From NCBI GenBank assembly GCA_020342235.1, contig CP073216.1, positions 1,054,001-1,118,000 on the forward strand: DNA of 64,000 nt, written 5' to 3'. This document shows, one piece after another, positions 22,661-33,270 of the stretch. The stretch is from Saccharomycopsis phalli (Eukaryota; Ascomycota; Saccharomycetes; Ascoideales; Saccharomycopsidaceae). Under the pieces are notes generated by a model. The model ran no database searches, had not been told where the DNA came from, and worked only from the letters and a program-made list of their open reading frames with translations. The position numbers and the translations under genes were made by a program. Numbering within the stretch: position 1 is the stretch's first letter; each line of letters begins with the position of its first letter.

Positions 22661-22781
22661 GCTTTTCCTAGGTCGTATGTGACTTGAGTCACTCTGATCC
22701 AGAGTCCATTCTACGGTTGACTCTTAGTGTGCTGTAGCAAAGAGAAAAACTGCCATCCGGCAGACGAGTAGAATTCTACAA

Positions 22782-23108
22782 TGTCAATGCCGTATTCCTC
22801 TTCTATCGAGTGTGACATCGTTACAAACTTTTGCTCAGATATTTAGTTAATTATAGATGAGTTTTGTTCCTTTCATAATTGAATAGTCGGAACGGTAGTG
22901 ATGATTGAATTGATATTCTTCGATTCTCTCTACTACGGAAATATTTCTCCTTTTATAGTAGAAGTATTCCCTCATAAGCCTATATACCTAAGATCTTTAC
23001 ATTCCTTTACAACTGCATTAACTGCATGTTGTGCAGTATCATTGGTTCATTCTAGCGGAGAACAGATCTCCGTTATCGGTGACTTACTTGTGGTGTTTAA
23101 CCTCAACA
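22782..23108 (-). mobile_element. Solo LTR fossil, family alpha (type 3)
   Basis: 327 bases, TGTCAATG...CAACCTCAACA-type ends, with the perfect 5-bp target duplication TACAA (22777-22781 and 23109-23113). The minus strand carries TATAAAAGG. It serves as the non-hybrid type 3 reference for the copies at 56492 and 59361. Confidence 0.85.
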
Positions 23109-23114
23109 TACAAG

Positions 23115-23345
23115 TTTAAGCTTCGCTCTATCAGAGAAAGCAGGTTTGATTCCAATGGTGATTTCCTGATTCCAGTGGTGATTTCCTGATTCCAGTGGTG
23201 ATTTCTTGATTCCAATGGTGATTTCTTTACATCTGTTCTCGGGCTCAAAAGGTCAAGAGTGTTGGACAGGTAAAGTCGTGGAAGGTGGTGCGGGATCGTC
23301 ACAATACATAATGGGCTAGCCTATGTGTTGAATAAAGTGTTTTAT
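23115..23345 (-). mobile_element. LINE-C fragment with an internal 20-bp tandem repeat
   Basis: Matches the minus-strand LINE-C piece at 32440-32633 (GGGCTCAAAAGG, GACAGGTAAAGTCGTGGAA, ATGGGCTAGCC, GTTGAATAAAGT). It is interrupted by four tandem copies of TGATTTCCTGATTCCAGTGG (about 23140-23225). Confidence 0.55.
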
Positions 23346-24366
23346 GTGAAACTATGCTTTGGCTGATGAGTAGTTGGCTGATCTTGCTGGTATTCGCTTA
23401 GGTTCAAGTAGAGCTTCTGAAAGTAGTAATTTTGACTGTTTGGTAGTCATTTAATTGAGCCTTGGGGAGGGTATAATATAATTGCATGTTAAATTTATGT
23501 ATTGATGGTGATTTAGGGAATTTAGGGCAGTCTATGGGAATCTAGGGCAATTTGAATTGCCATCACCAGGGCAATGTAAATTGATATGTAAATCACACAT
23601 GAATCGCAGCACTAATTATATTCAATCGCAACACTAATCATATCTGAATTACGATAAATTATATTCAATCGCAACAATAAGTTATATACAATCCCGACAC
23701 TAATATCCCATCCCAACTAATCATATCTGAATCCCAACACTAAATCATATCCATTCCCAACACTAATATCCATTCCCAACACTAATCATATCTGAATTAC
23801 ACGTGGAATCAGACATGGAATCGCATAATATTAAATCACCATCCTGTTGAATCAGCAATACCCGGCAACGTGTTGACCAGTGGAATGCATATTATTTAAA
23901 GTGTCAATTAAACAGCCTTGATTGTGTAAATGGTACGTCTTTCAACCAATTGGCATACTCCAATCTTTGGACATGGTCAGGGCAATAACTACAGTTGTAT
24001 TGTCATTTATTTTCTCGTGACATTTTACGTATATTACAATGCAAATTCTTGCAAATGCATCCACCTATGTAGCTAACACCTTGTCTTGGTAACACCTTTG
24101 GCCAACACATTTGGTCAATACCTTTGGTCAACACCTTTGGCAAACACCTTTGGCCAACACCTGTGGCTGTTCATCCACCTACGCTCACCAAATACATTTT
24201 CTTTTTGCTTCTTGTTTCTTGTTTCTTGTTTCTTGTTTCTTGTTTCTTGTTTTTCTGCTTCTTGCTCTTGCTTCTTGCTCTTGCTTCTTGCTCTTGCTTC
24301 TTGCTCTTGCTTCTTGCTCTTGCTTCTTTACTCTCTACTCTCTACTCTTATTCTGTCTCACCTTGC
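23346..24366. other. Spacer with several tandem repeats
   Basis: CAACACTAATCATATCTGAAT-type units (about 23600-23810), CACCTTTGGCCAA units (about 24090-24165), then TTCTTGT and CTTGCTCTTG microsatellites (24205-24330). No gene recognised. Confidence 0.45.
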
Positions 24367-25096
24367 CTACCAAAACCACCCTTTGGCCTCTTTGGCCTTC
24401 TCTTGACCATCTTCCACCCATTCAACTTCCCTCTCCTCTCTCTCTCCTCGTCGCACCACCTCCCTCTCAGCAATATCCACGGCCCGCAAATACTTCTCCT
24501 CCCGCTCCTGAGCAATCCTCTCGGCCATCATCATATGCTTCTTGGACGGCCTCTGCAACGAAAACTTCGTCTCTCTTGAAACCCCATCGCCCTCGACCAT
24601 TGCCAGCGTCATGCCGCGCTGCTTCGGCGTCAAGTCGTCAAAGTCGCGCTTCGACAACCCGCCTGTGAAAAACCACTTGACACGCAACTGGAACCGGTAA
24701 AACTCGCTAAACACATTGTCGTAGCCGTCATTCCACCGGTGGAAAAACACCCCGTATAATATCACTCCGGAAACCAAGCCACCGGCCATCCATTTTGACC
24801 CGACATTGAACCGCCGATTGCTGTCCACGCGCCGGAGAATCTTGTACTGCCCCGGATATATCTCGCTGGCCGGCCGCGGCGCGTATTTCAACGCCCCCAT
24901 GGCCAGTTTGACCTTCTGGAACTCGCTGGCGGGTTTCACTGCCCCAGTTGGGGTCAATCTTCCAGGGACGTTGTACTCGCTCGGATACCCGCCAATTGGC
25001 CTGTGCTCGTGGGGATCGTGCGGATTGTACGGCGCCTTCCCCTGAAACCTGAGTTAGTCGTCTTGTGAATCAAGTACCCACTTACTGTTTGCCCAT
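24367..25096 (-). CDS. Small single-pass membrane protein with one 37-nt intron
   Basis: Proposed as complement(24367..25048, 25086..25096). Exon 1 is ATGGGCAAACA. The intron (25085-25049) runs GTAAGT ... GACTAACTCAG, with the branch sequence three bases before the AG. Exon 2 starts GTTTCAGGGG. The protein begins MGKQFQGKAPYNPHDPHEHR, is about 230 residues, has one hydrophobic segment (WMAGGLVSGVILYGVFFHRW) and a charged C-terminal half. The exon 2 frame has no suitable ATG of its own near its 5' end. An alternative, an ATG at 25163 with AG used 7 bases further on (44-nt intron), also keeps the frame. Family not recognised; a mitochondrial inner-membrane role is only a guess. Divergent from RMD9. 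Confidence 0.7.
25049..25085 (-). other. 37-nt spliceosomal intron
   Basis: Donor GTAAGT, branch GACTAAC, acceptor CAG directly after CTAACT. Removing it joins ATGGGCAAACA to GTTTCAGGGGAAG in frame. Confidence 0.65.
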
Positions 25097-25197
25097 ATGA
25101 TCCAAGTTGCAACTTTCCCGCACTCAACAAAATTATGCTCGTTAGTCCGGGTAACCTTGTCATGCCGGGGGTTCTCCTCTTTTTTTTTCCTGCCCGT

Positions 25198-25203
25198 TAT
25201 AAA
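25198..25203 (+). promoter_or_regulatory. TATA box of RMD9
   Basis: TATAAA lies 28 bases before the ATG at 25231, after a T-rich tract. It supports starting RMD9 at 25231 rather than at the in-frame ATG at 25135. Confidence 0.55.
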
Positions 25204-25230
25204 GAGGTTATTCCCTTAAAATTACACTAC

Positions 25231-26991
25231 ATGTTTCGAATCATTTCGCAAACAGGGATTTCCGCAGTCAAGACCAAGGTCGGTGGCCAGGTCGGACAGG
25301 CTGCTACCAGAAATACCCTGCTCAACATCACGACCCGGCGGTTGAACAGCACAGTACACACTGCTATTGAGCAGGACATTTTGAAGCCCCAGAACAACTA
25401 TCGGAGCTACAGAAAGCCGAACCAGGCGCGGAGGGGCGCGCGCAAGCCGTTTGTGTCGAACGAGATCCCCTTGGGCAAGGACAATCCGTTGTACCACCAG
25501 CTCCGGGCGTTTGAAGACTGTGTGAACTACACCTCCAAGAGCCAGCAGCCGGGGTACAATCCCGAGTTTTGGGAGCGGATCCGCAAGGCAATGGCATTGT
25601 ACCACGAGCTCAGCGGCACGCCGGACTTTAACGCCGAGCGCTTGTCGCGACTCGTGTATCTTCTCCACACTGGTTTGCGCCAGGGGCGCAGTCTGACGCT
25701 CCGGTTGGACAAGAAGCCGGACTTTGACGCCAAGAACTTCCACAAGGACATGATGGACTACATCTGCGTGTCGTTGCGTGAGATTGCCAACGACATCATT
25801 GCCAACAAGAACGAAATCAACGAGTACGGGGCAATGCACCTTGTGACGTCGTTCAAGGAGTTGCAGCTTGTCTCCGAGGCAATCTCCATCTGGGAAAACG
25901 CGCGCAACTCCAAGTCCGGGCTGATTTTCCTCGACCCGCGAGTTGTTGGCGTGATTCTCCCGTTGATGTATGAGAACGGGCACTCATTTGAGGACGTGCA
26001 GGCGCTTTTTGAAAACTCCAAAGGACGCATCAGCTACTACCATCCAAACTTGGGCGTGGGCATGATCCGAGTGTGTTTGCTAGCGAACGAAATCAACTTT
26101 GCCTTGAAGTTGTTTGAGGAGTTGTGCCTGAACTCGCAGTCCAAGAAGTTTGGGTACCTCACCGAGACGCACTTGAGCTTCATTGGCGAGAGCAACGACC
26201 TCAGCGTGGCCAACACGTTTTTTGAAAAGGCGCTCAATGACGAAATGCCCTACAAGATCGAGCTTCAGGTGCCGTACATTAAGAAGTTCATTGTCAACAC
26301 CTGGAACCAGACCAACGATTTCAACCAGGTGCTCGACATCTGGATCAAGTGCTGGAAGAACTACGGCACAAGGGTCAACAAGGGCGTGTCCTCGTCGCTC
26401 AATGAGCTCTTTCTCCTGATCTTCTTCAACTGCTACGAGTCGTCCAAACAACAGGGTTTTGCCAAGCTCAGAGACATTGTCGCGCTCTACGGCTCAATCA
26501 AGCCGCTCGACGAGCCGTTCTTGAACATTGTCATGAGCAAGTGTGTCTGTTGGAACGACGAGGCGATCATCAACGAGGTCTTGAACTATTATTATGTCTA
26601 CAACGTCGATCGGACCCAGGTGGCGTATCGCGTGGCTCTTAAAGCCATGGGCGCAGTCAACGTCAGCGAGGACAAGATCATCGCCAAATGGAACGATTTG
26701 CTCCAATTTAGCGACTTTCAAGGCGCAACTTTTATCCACAATGCCGACTGGGCCGCGCTCCGAGACGCGACCATTGGGTCACGTGACTACGGAGAGACGC
26801 GGGTCAATCTCTATGCGGCAATTGTAAAGAAGTTTTCCGTCTTGTCAAAGGACATGTACCAAATCAAGGTGTTGACGGACACAAACCTGACGCGGTTTCC
26901 ATTTATTGAGGAGGCAATGTCGCGGTTGGATGGGGTGGACACTTCGCGGTTGGGGATGCCTGAATTTAAGAATATTCGGCAATTGTATTAA
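25231..26991 (+). CDS. RMD9: Mitochondrial mRNA-stability factor, Rmd9-like
   Basis: Rmd9 is a mitochondrial matrix/inner-membrane helical-repeat RNA-binding protein that protects the 3' ends of yeast mitochondrial mRNAs. The 586-residue product starts MFRIISQTGISAVKTKVGGQ, an Arg/Lys-rich, acid-free presequence. It then has a long alpha-helical PPR-like body. Blocks such as YNPEFWERIRKAMALYHELS and NEYGAMHLVTSFKELQLVSE look like the yeast Rmd9 family from memory. I could not align the whole length, so a related PPR-like mitochondrial factor is the alternative. The upstream in-frame ATG at 25135 is rejected because it would precede the TATA box. Divergent from the small membrane-protein gene, with about 135 bases between the two ATGs. 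Confidence 0.7.
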   Translation: MFRIISQTGISAVKTKVGGQVGQAATRNTLLNITTRRLNSTVHTAIEQDILKPQNNYRSYRKPNQARRGARKPFVSNEIPLGKDNPLYHQLRAFEDCVNYTSKSQQPGYNPEFWERIRKAMALYHELSGTPDFNAERLSRLVYLLHTGLRQGRSLTLRLDKKPDFDAKNFHKDMMDYICVSLREIANDIIANKNEINEYGAMHLVTSFKELQLVSEAISIWENARNSKSGLIFLDPRVVGVILPLMYENGHSFEDVQALFENSKGRISYYHPNLGVGMIRVCLLANEINFALKLFEELCLNSQSKKFGYLTETHLSFIGESNDLSVANTFFEKALNDEMPYKIELQVPYIKKFIVNTWNQTNDFNQVLDIWIKCWKNYGTRVNKGVSSSLNELFLLIFFNCYESSKQQGFAKLRDIVALYGSIKPLDEPFLNIVMSKCVCWNDEAIINEVLNYYYVYNVDRTQVAYRVALKAMGAVNVSEDKIIAKWNDLLQFSDFQGATFIHNADWAALRDATIGSRDYGETRVNLYAAIVKKFSVLSKDMYQIKVLTDTNLTRFPFIEEAMSRLDGVDTSRLGMPEFKNIRQLY

Positions 26992-28580
26992 TATTCAGTA
27001 CGTAATGATAACGGGTTGTAGGTATATAGTACAGATGGCATTGACGGGCATAATCAAGGCATCATATGAGAATGTAGAAGCTGTTGGATGAGTTGGAGGA
27101 GGTTGGATGAGTTGGAGGAGGTTGGATGAGTTGGAGGAGGTTGGATGAGTTGTATGAGGAGGTTGGATGATGTGATGATTAAATTGTAGTGAGCAAAAAC
27201 GGCATCAGGATAATCAGATGATTGAGTTGTACACTGTGGCAAAAGGTATCAAATAATCAGATTGAGAATGTAATGAGAAACATGGTATCAAGATAATCAG
27301 ATGATCAATTTGTAGCGAGCAAAAAGGATCAGATGATTGAATTATAGCGAGCAAAAAGAATCAGATAATCAGATGATTGAATTGTAGCGAGCAAAAATAA
27401 TCAGATAATCAGATTGAGAATGTAGTAAGAAACATGATATCAAATAATCAGATGATCGAATTGTACTGAGCAAAGGATTAGATGATTGGATGATCGAGTT
27501 GTACATTGTGAGCAAAGTATCAAATAATCAGATTGAGAATTGTAGTGAGAAACATGGTATCAAGATAATCAGATGATCAGATAATCAGATGATCGAATTG
27601 TAGTGAGCAAGGTCAGCTAATCAGATGATTGAATTGTAGCGACCAAAACAATATCAACATCATCGAGCTGCAGTCTGAGCAATTTATTTCCAATGGCCAT
27701 TCAAGACGTGGTAGATTACCCATGGATTTGCACTGCTGATTCATTGTACCAATCTTGAGACGGCAATCATCATGTGCTTGGTCAATATACATTGCAAATT
27801 GGCTGATTAATCAAATTGGCTGATTTTGCATCCCATTTCGTAAGCAGCCATGCTGGATGTGATTTTTAAAAGTTGGAGTACTTGAATGTGTCCAGTATAA
27901 CTTGTGGATTTGATTGGCATAAAGTAGTCGTTTGGTAGGTCACTTGGTAGGTCGTTGGAATTAGGCTTGGATTGTAGTGGATCTCTTTAATTTTCCATCA
28001 CTTGAGTGTGGCTGGATGCCGGTTATGGTTTGGACGGACAAATGCCTGCATTGGTTGATGTCTTGTGTTTGCCAGCAAATATAACATTGTACAGCCTAGC
28101 TTGGAAAGGCGGGTGGTGAATGGCGAATGACAAATGGTGAATGACAAATGGTGAATGGTGAATGGTGAATGGCAAATTGTATTGACGGCATTGCTTTGAT
28201 ATCCATAGCTTGGAGGATCGAGTGGTTGATTGATGAATTGGAACTTGATGCACTTGATAGCAATTTATATTTTGCTTGTTTTGAAGAGCATGGTTTTATA
28301 TTGAAACAGCGACTTGGAGAGGCGACAATTTGGAAAGGCAATGGCTTGGAAAGGAATGACTTATTGAAATTTCCGAACATGTATTGAAATCTCAATGTAA
28401 TTCAATCATAATTCATACCACGTAATCAAGCCTTGTGTAATTCAATCATAATTCATACCACGTAATCAAGCCTTGTGTAATTAATCATGATTAATTTCAT
28501 GTCTTCCAAGTCTTTATATCATACGCCTTCTTGCCTCCAACTCATATCTTATACCTTGTACCATTCTTTTCATATTCAAC
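26992..28580. other. Spacer between RMD9 and KIP3 3' ends, with tandem repeats
   Basis: GTTGGATGAGTTGGAGGAG units (about 27080-27165); a run of roughly 35-bp units built on AATCAGATGATTGAATTGTA and GCGAGCAAAA (27290-27640); GGTGAATGACAAAT units (28110-28180); and a perfect two-copy repeat of about 40 bases ending ACCACGTAATCAAGCC (28395-28475). No gene recognised. Confidence 0.5.
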
Positions 28581-30776
28581 TCACATTTCGCCAACACCAA
28601 CCTTTCCATCCACCATGAACTTGTCCATCTCAAAATCCGCGCCAAACTTTTCAAGCCCAAGTTTGCGGTTGAGTCGCCCGTTGAGTTTTCCAAGATCCGC
28701 AAGCTTGCCGAGTTTGCCAAATTTGCCAAATTTGCCCACTTCCCGCTCGATTCCACGTTCCTTGCCCATTTGACCAGTTTCCATTTGACGAATTTCGTTG
28801 CCACGTTCTTTGCCAATATTTTCCTTGCCAATTCGCCCACCCTCCTCTTTTCCCTCCTCCTCCTCCTCCTCCTCCTCCTCCTCCATCTCAACATCTACAT
28901 CACCCTCGGGCAAATCCCACCTCACCTTCTTACCCCCTTTGCTCCGCACCAGAGTCCGCTTCACCTCGTCCAGCGAGTGACTCGCAGATTGTAACGTCAA
29001 GACTCGCTCGCTTATAAGAGCCAGGTAGCAGTCGTTGAGCAAGTCGCTGATAAGACTCAAGTTCTGGTCACGAACAATCTCAATATCGCCGCTAGTGTTG
29101 ATGAACGCCAACCGCTTAAACACACGGAAAAACGCGCTGGGCAAGAACTCAAACGCAGCACTGCTGCTCTGGGCCACTAGGTCCCATTGTTGCTCGCTCC
29201 GGCGCGCGATTTCGCACTCGATTTGCAACTCTGCGTATGACCGCACCAACTGGCTATGGCCGTCAATAGCTACTGGCAAACGACGTTCCTGCTCGAGATG
29301 CCAGATCTCGTTGTCGAGCCGGGCAATGAGCTTGGTGATGCGCGAGCGCACGTCCAAAAGATCCGCTGGAATGTCGTCGAACCGTGATCCGTAGCTGTGG
29401 CCAAAGCATCGGAGCAACGAGCCTAGTTGTGCCCGCTGAAGCACAAAGAACTTTTCAAGGACTCTGCCACGGGCCTTTTCCGCGATCTGTGGCTCGAGCT
29501 CGAGGAGAATTGCTGCGGCTTGTTGCACGACACCTCCAGCCTGTGACGACTCGCCGGCCTTGAGCCGCTCGATCTCGAGTCTCTGCTCGGTGATCATCTT
29601 CAAGTACGACGACACATGCCGGTCGAGGTTGTGGCTATTGCGTACGATCTTGGTTTTGATTTCCTTGGCCCGATTCGCGTACATGAGAGTGTTGAGGGTC
29701 TCGTCATAATGCTGTGACGACGGACTCACGCACACAATCATCACGGTCTTGCAATTCCCGCCCAAGGAGAACTTGAGGAGTCGCGTGAGCTTCGAGTCGC
29801 GATAGGGAATGTGTGCGTGACGTTTTGGGTCGCAGAGCGCATTGATACAGTTGCCCAATGCTAGCAACGACCGGTTGATGTTTGCGCCCTCATTGAGCCG
29901 CTTGCCAATGTTTTTCGTCGCCGACGCCCGCTCACTGCCCGCAAGATCGATGATCGAGAGCGTTGCGTAGTAGTGCTGCTCAGAAAGCGTCGACGCCCGG
30001 TCCTTCTGATCGATGCTGATTTGGAGCACGGCATGCGATCGGGACGAGGCCAAATTCGCAGCAGTGGAATTGACGGTCCGGTTGCTGCTTCCCCGCTCAA
30101 TAAGCCCCATGAGATCTGCCACCGAGTGAAGCTTGTGGCTCGACAAGTTGCGCACCGAGATCCGGCTGGTGCTATCTTCGCGAATCGTCAAGAGCCGCGG
30201 CTCGGTGTCTGGCGAAAGAAGGTCGCGGATCGTCTCGTTGTAGATCTCCAAGTAGCTCAAGCTCACCTCCACCACTTTTGTCTGGCGGAGCTGTCGAATC
30301 CGGTTGAACAACTCAGTGCCTGTGAGGTAAATGATCCCAGGACTTCCCGATGTGCCCTGGATCGTGTGTGTCTTGCCACACCCAGTGGCCCCGTATGCAA
30401 ACACCGTGGCATTGTACCCATCCAACACGCTATCGAGCAATGGCCGTGTGGTATGGTTATACACCGTCTGCTGTCCTGCGTCCTGGTCAAAGAGCCGGTC
30501 GAAATGGAACCGGTGCTCTCTGATGCGGGCCGTTGAGTTTGGGAACTGCGGCTTTTCGTCGTTGGCCGGGTCGAAGATCAACATCTTTTCGTCCACCACA
30601 CGCACCACTTTTCGGATCCCTGTGGCTTTGGACGCGGAAAACCGCTTTGAGAGCGCGCCGTCACTGTATATCTGGTGGTCGGCGACATGTGCCGTGAGTT
30701 TTGTGGTTTCGCCGTCGGTAAATGGGCGGATTCGCACGGCCACTGTGATGGAGGACTCCTTTTGAGAGTTTGCCAT
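28581..30776 (-). CDS. KIP3: Kinesin-8 motor, Kip3-like
   Basis: A plus-end-directed motor that depolymerises microtubules and positions the spindle. The 731-residue protein has its motor at the N-terminus: VAVRIRPF near residue 12, P-loop GATGCGKT at 129-136, switch I SSRSH, switch II DLAGSE, and the end of the motor YANRAKEIKTK. The next segment, with LDRHVSSYLKMI, is typical of kinesin-8. Then come coiled-coil and basic regions, a long Glu run and GKFGKLGK-like repeats at the C-terminus. The frame opens at 30824, but the ATG at 30776 (context CACCATGG) starts close to the motor and is preferred. The low-complexity tail is unlike the usual Kip3 tail. No breaks. Confidence 0.88.
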   Translation of the reverse strand: MANSQKESSITVAVRIRPFTDGETTKLTAHVADHQIYSDGALSKRFSASKATGIRKVVRVVDEKMLIFDPANDEKPQFPNSTARIREHRFHFDRLFDQDAGQQTVYNHTTRPLLDSVLDGYNATVFAYGATGCGKTHTIQGTSGSPGIIYLTGTELFNRIRQLRQTKVVEVSLSYLEIYNETIRDLLSPDTEPRLLTIREDSTSRISVRNLSSHKLHSVADLMGLIERGSSNRTVNSTAANLASSRSHAVLQISIDQKDRASTLSEQHYYATLSIIDLAGSERASATKNIGKRLNEGANINRSLLALGNCINALCDPKRHAHIPYRDSKLTRLLKFSLGGNCKTVMIVCVSPSSQHYDETLNTLMYANRAKEIKTKIVRNSHNLDRHVSSYLKMITEQRLEIERLKAGESSQAGGVVQQAAAILLELEPQIAEKARGRVLEKFFVLQRAQLGSLLRCFGHSYGSRFDDIPADLLDVRSRITKLIARLDNEIWHLEQERRLPVAIDGHSQLVRSYAELQIECEIARRSEQQWDLVAQSSSAAFEFLPSAFFRVFKRLAFINTSGDIEIVRDQNLSLISDLLNDCYLALISERVLTLQSASHSLDEVKRTLVRSKGGKKVRWDLPEGDVDVEMEEEEEEEEEEGKEEGGRIGKENIGKERGNEIRQMETGQMGKERGIEREVGKFGKFGKLGKLADLGKLNGRLNRKLGLEKFGADFEMDKFMVDGKVGVGEM

Positions 30777-30829
30777 GGTGGAATTGCAAAAATAAACAGA
30801 TCCACAGAAATGGTCTACAGCCACGAGTG

Positions 30830-32018
30830 AGACAGTGGTAGAGTTTATGTATGTTTATGTTTATATATGTTTATATATATGTTTATATATGTTTATATAT
30901 ATGTTTATATATATTTATTTATATATTTATTTATATATATATATATATATTTGTATATATATTTGTATATTTATTTGTATATTTATTTGTATATATATTT
31001 ATATATTGGTATATTCATGTATTTATTTACCATGTATTTATTTATTTATATTATTCATATTCATATTCATTTATATTCATTCACGTTGTTTATCATTCCT
31101 GCTTTATTCATTCCATTTATTCATTCATGCATTTACACACTCCCAAAGTTGTTTCTCCTCATTCTTTCTCATTCTTTCTCATTCTTTCTCATTCTCTTAT
31201 TCCTCTATTCCTCTATTCCTCTATTCCTCTATTCATCTCCTCTTTTCTTTCTCCTCCTCCTCTCTCCCACACTATTCACCTCCCTGTCATTACCTGTACA
31301 TTATCCTCATTCAAATTTCATTTACATGCACTCCTTCCATCTCTTCTCATCTCTCATTGTTTTACATAAAATTTTGCTCATGCATGTCCAAGCCTCGCGT
31401 ACAATCTTCTCTCCTCCTGTTTCCACAATACAATGGCCCATTTCAACACCCAATCTTTTCTCTTGCCTCTCTCTCTCTCTTGCCTCTTCTCTCCCCTCCC
31501 ATTTCCTAAACCTTCCTCTCTTTATCCTGTGTCACTCCCTTTTGCTCCGCTCAAATGCCGCAACCTGCATGGTCACGTGTATGTCAATGCCGGCTTGAAA
31601 CGTTGTACGCGTCGCCACACATCTTCACTGGACACTGGCTCAACTGACTTTTGACACTCACTTTCTGATTCTCCACCTCCTCATAATCTTATATCTCCTC
31701 ACAATCTTATTTGTATCATCTATTTTGTACATCCTCTCCGTACAGTTGACAGGTATACTCTCTCAGAAACATCTCCAGCTGTTGCAGCTCTTGACCAACC
31801 TTTATCTACTAGAATAAACTCAGTTTGCAGGTTTCCCAATTTATAATTTTATCGACTCGTAGATTTCTCAATTTGTAGATTTGTCGACTCGTAGATTTGC
31901 CAATTTGCAGACTTTTCAACTCGTAGATTTCTCAATTTGCAGACTTTTCAACTCGTAGACTTTTCAATTTGCAGACTTTTCAACTCGTAGACTTCTCAAT
32001 TTGCAGTTTTATCGACTG
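30830..32018. other. KIP3 upstream spacer, simple repeats
   Basis: A long ATATATTTATTT-type repeat (30845-31080), TTCTTTCTCA units (31150-31195), TTCCTCTA units (31200-31230), and a roughly 32-bp minisatellite with ACTCGTAGA and TTTGCAGACTTTTCA (about 31845-32010). Several hydrophobic frames on the plus strand are by-products of these repeats. No gene supported. Confidence 0.5.
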
Positions 32019-32376
32019 TGTAATAAAAAGGGATTCACATTTTGTTTCCGATGCTACATTAATCCATTTAGTCCGTCTTTAGTCCCTTGGCAACGCACCC
32101 TTCCTGCTCTTTTCGGCAATTATGCTACTCCTGGCACTTTGATTCTTCTTGTCCATTTTATGTTTTATCTCTCCAGAAATTACCATTTTGAGGATAAAAA
32201 CTATTCCCTATCGGGACTGGTTCTTCTCCGACAAAAGGTTATTTCATCTTCTTTTTATTTCCCGTCCTTTTCCTTTCATTTCATTTCAAGTATAAATAGT
32301 CCGACTTTTCCATGAGTTGTCAAGCGAATATATTTTAGCTATTTTACCACTAGTATCCTAGTTACTATATATTACA
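32019..32376 (+). mobile_element. Solo LTR fossil, family beta, best preserved
   Basis: TGTAATAAAA...ATATATTACA, 358 bases, with the perfect 5-bp target duplication GACTG (32014-32018 and 32377-32381). TATAAATAG at about 32290 sets orientation. No internal coding region remains. Confidence 0.85.
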
Positions 32377-32439
32377 GACTGGCATGTTTTGCGATTCTCA
32401 GGTTTTCAACTGGTAGAATCCTACTAGATATTTAGCTTT

Positions 32440-32633
32440 GCGTTGTCTGAAAAGAAGAAGAGGGCTTGATTGCAGTGGCAATTTCTTTGTACATCTGTTC
32501 GTGGGCTCAAAAGGCCAAGAGTACTGGCCAGGTAAAATCGTGGAAAGTACATGGCTCAGCATCCTCGCATCTGCTGGATGATGGGCTAGCTTCTGCGTTG
32601 AATAAAGTCTTTGATTTATGTGAAACTAAGCTT
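32440..32633 (-). mobile_element. LINE-C fragment (C-terminal coding end)
   Basis: On the minus strand it retains decayed coding sequence around AGACTTTATTCAACGC, translating to TLFNAEASPSSSRCEDAEP, parallel to the end of the LINE-B product at 61732-61980. It directly abuts LINE-A at 32634. Confidence 0.55.
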
Positions 32634-33270
32634 AATAATAATATTTATTTTTGTATTTAGCTATATATTGTCTCCGGCATTACGGTTATTCTACATATAT
32701 ATTTTCACTCAGGAACATCAGGCACCATTGCTGAAAACCCACAACTCTCAAATAGCTGCCTGGGATTAAACTTCAATGGGAGCAGTCATATTGGTGGTGG
32801 AATCATATTCCACCACGTTCTGGTAGAACTCTCAATGAGTTTGTGGACTGATTTTTGGTCAGCAAACGCTTTTCCAAGCGTATTGCGTATTCCATGAGTG
32901 GAATCTAGTATGCCATCAATGCGCAATAGAATTCGAGCTTCTAAGAGCTCTGGACATCGTAGGTCATGTATGATGGAGGGGGAGTGAATCCCGCATCTTT
33001 TGCACTTTGGGTCATCATTGCCAAATAATTTAAGCAACGATCCGTCTGTGAGGCTCTTTCCGCTGAGTAGTTGTGGTGCCAAACTGAGGATTGTTTTGGG
33101 GCCTGCAAGAGCTTCCGTGAGGAGGAGCTTGGTCTTGTCTCGGTGCACTTTGATCGGACTGGTGCTGATTTTGCGTGCGTTCCAATACTGGTTTGAAAGT
33201 AAGGTCACTGTTAGAGTTGATCGTTTCTTGCCTCTCTTTGGTTGCCGTTTCTGAGGCCTTTCTCTTGAGC
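32634..33270 (-). mobile_element. LINE-A, 3' end with ORF C-terminus, 5'-truncated
   Basis: A 140-codon minus-strand open frame (33208-32786) encodes the end of a non-LTR retrotransposon protein. It has the C-terminal zinc knuckle CKRCGIHSPSIIHDLRC (C-x2-C-x8-H-x4-C), typical of LINE ORF2 proteins, preceded by PQLLSGKSL. It is followed by a 3' UTR with GTTCCTGAGTGAAAATATAT and GCCGGAGACAATATATAGC and a terminal (ATT)n. The reverse-transcriptase and endonuclease domains are absent. This is the reference for LINE-A fragments at 9796, 10706, 16742, 51014 and 53424. Confidence 0.8.

Noticed and set aside
30835-31598. Hydrophobic plus-strand frames of 170-240 codons
   Set aside because: Products of TATATTTA and CTTTCTC simple repeats; all three frames are open for the same reason.
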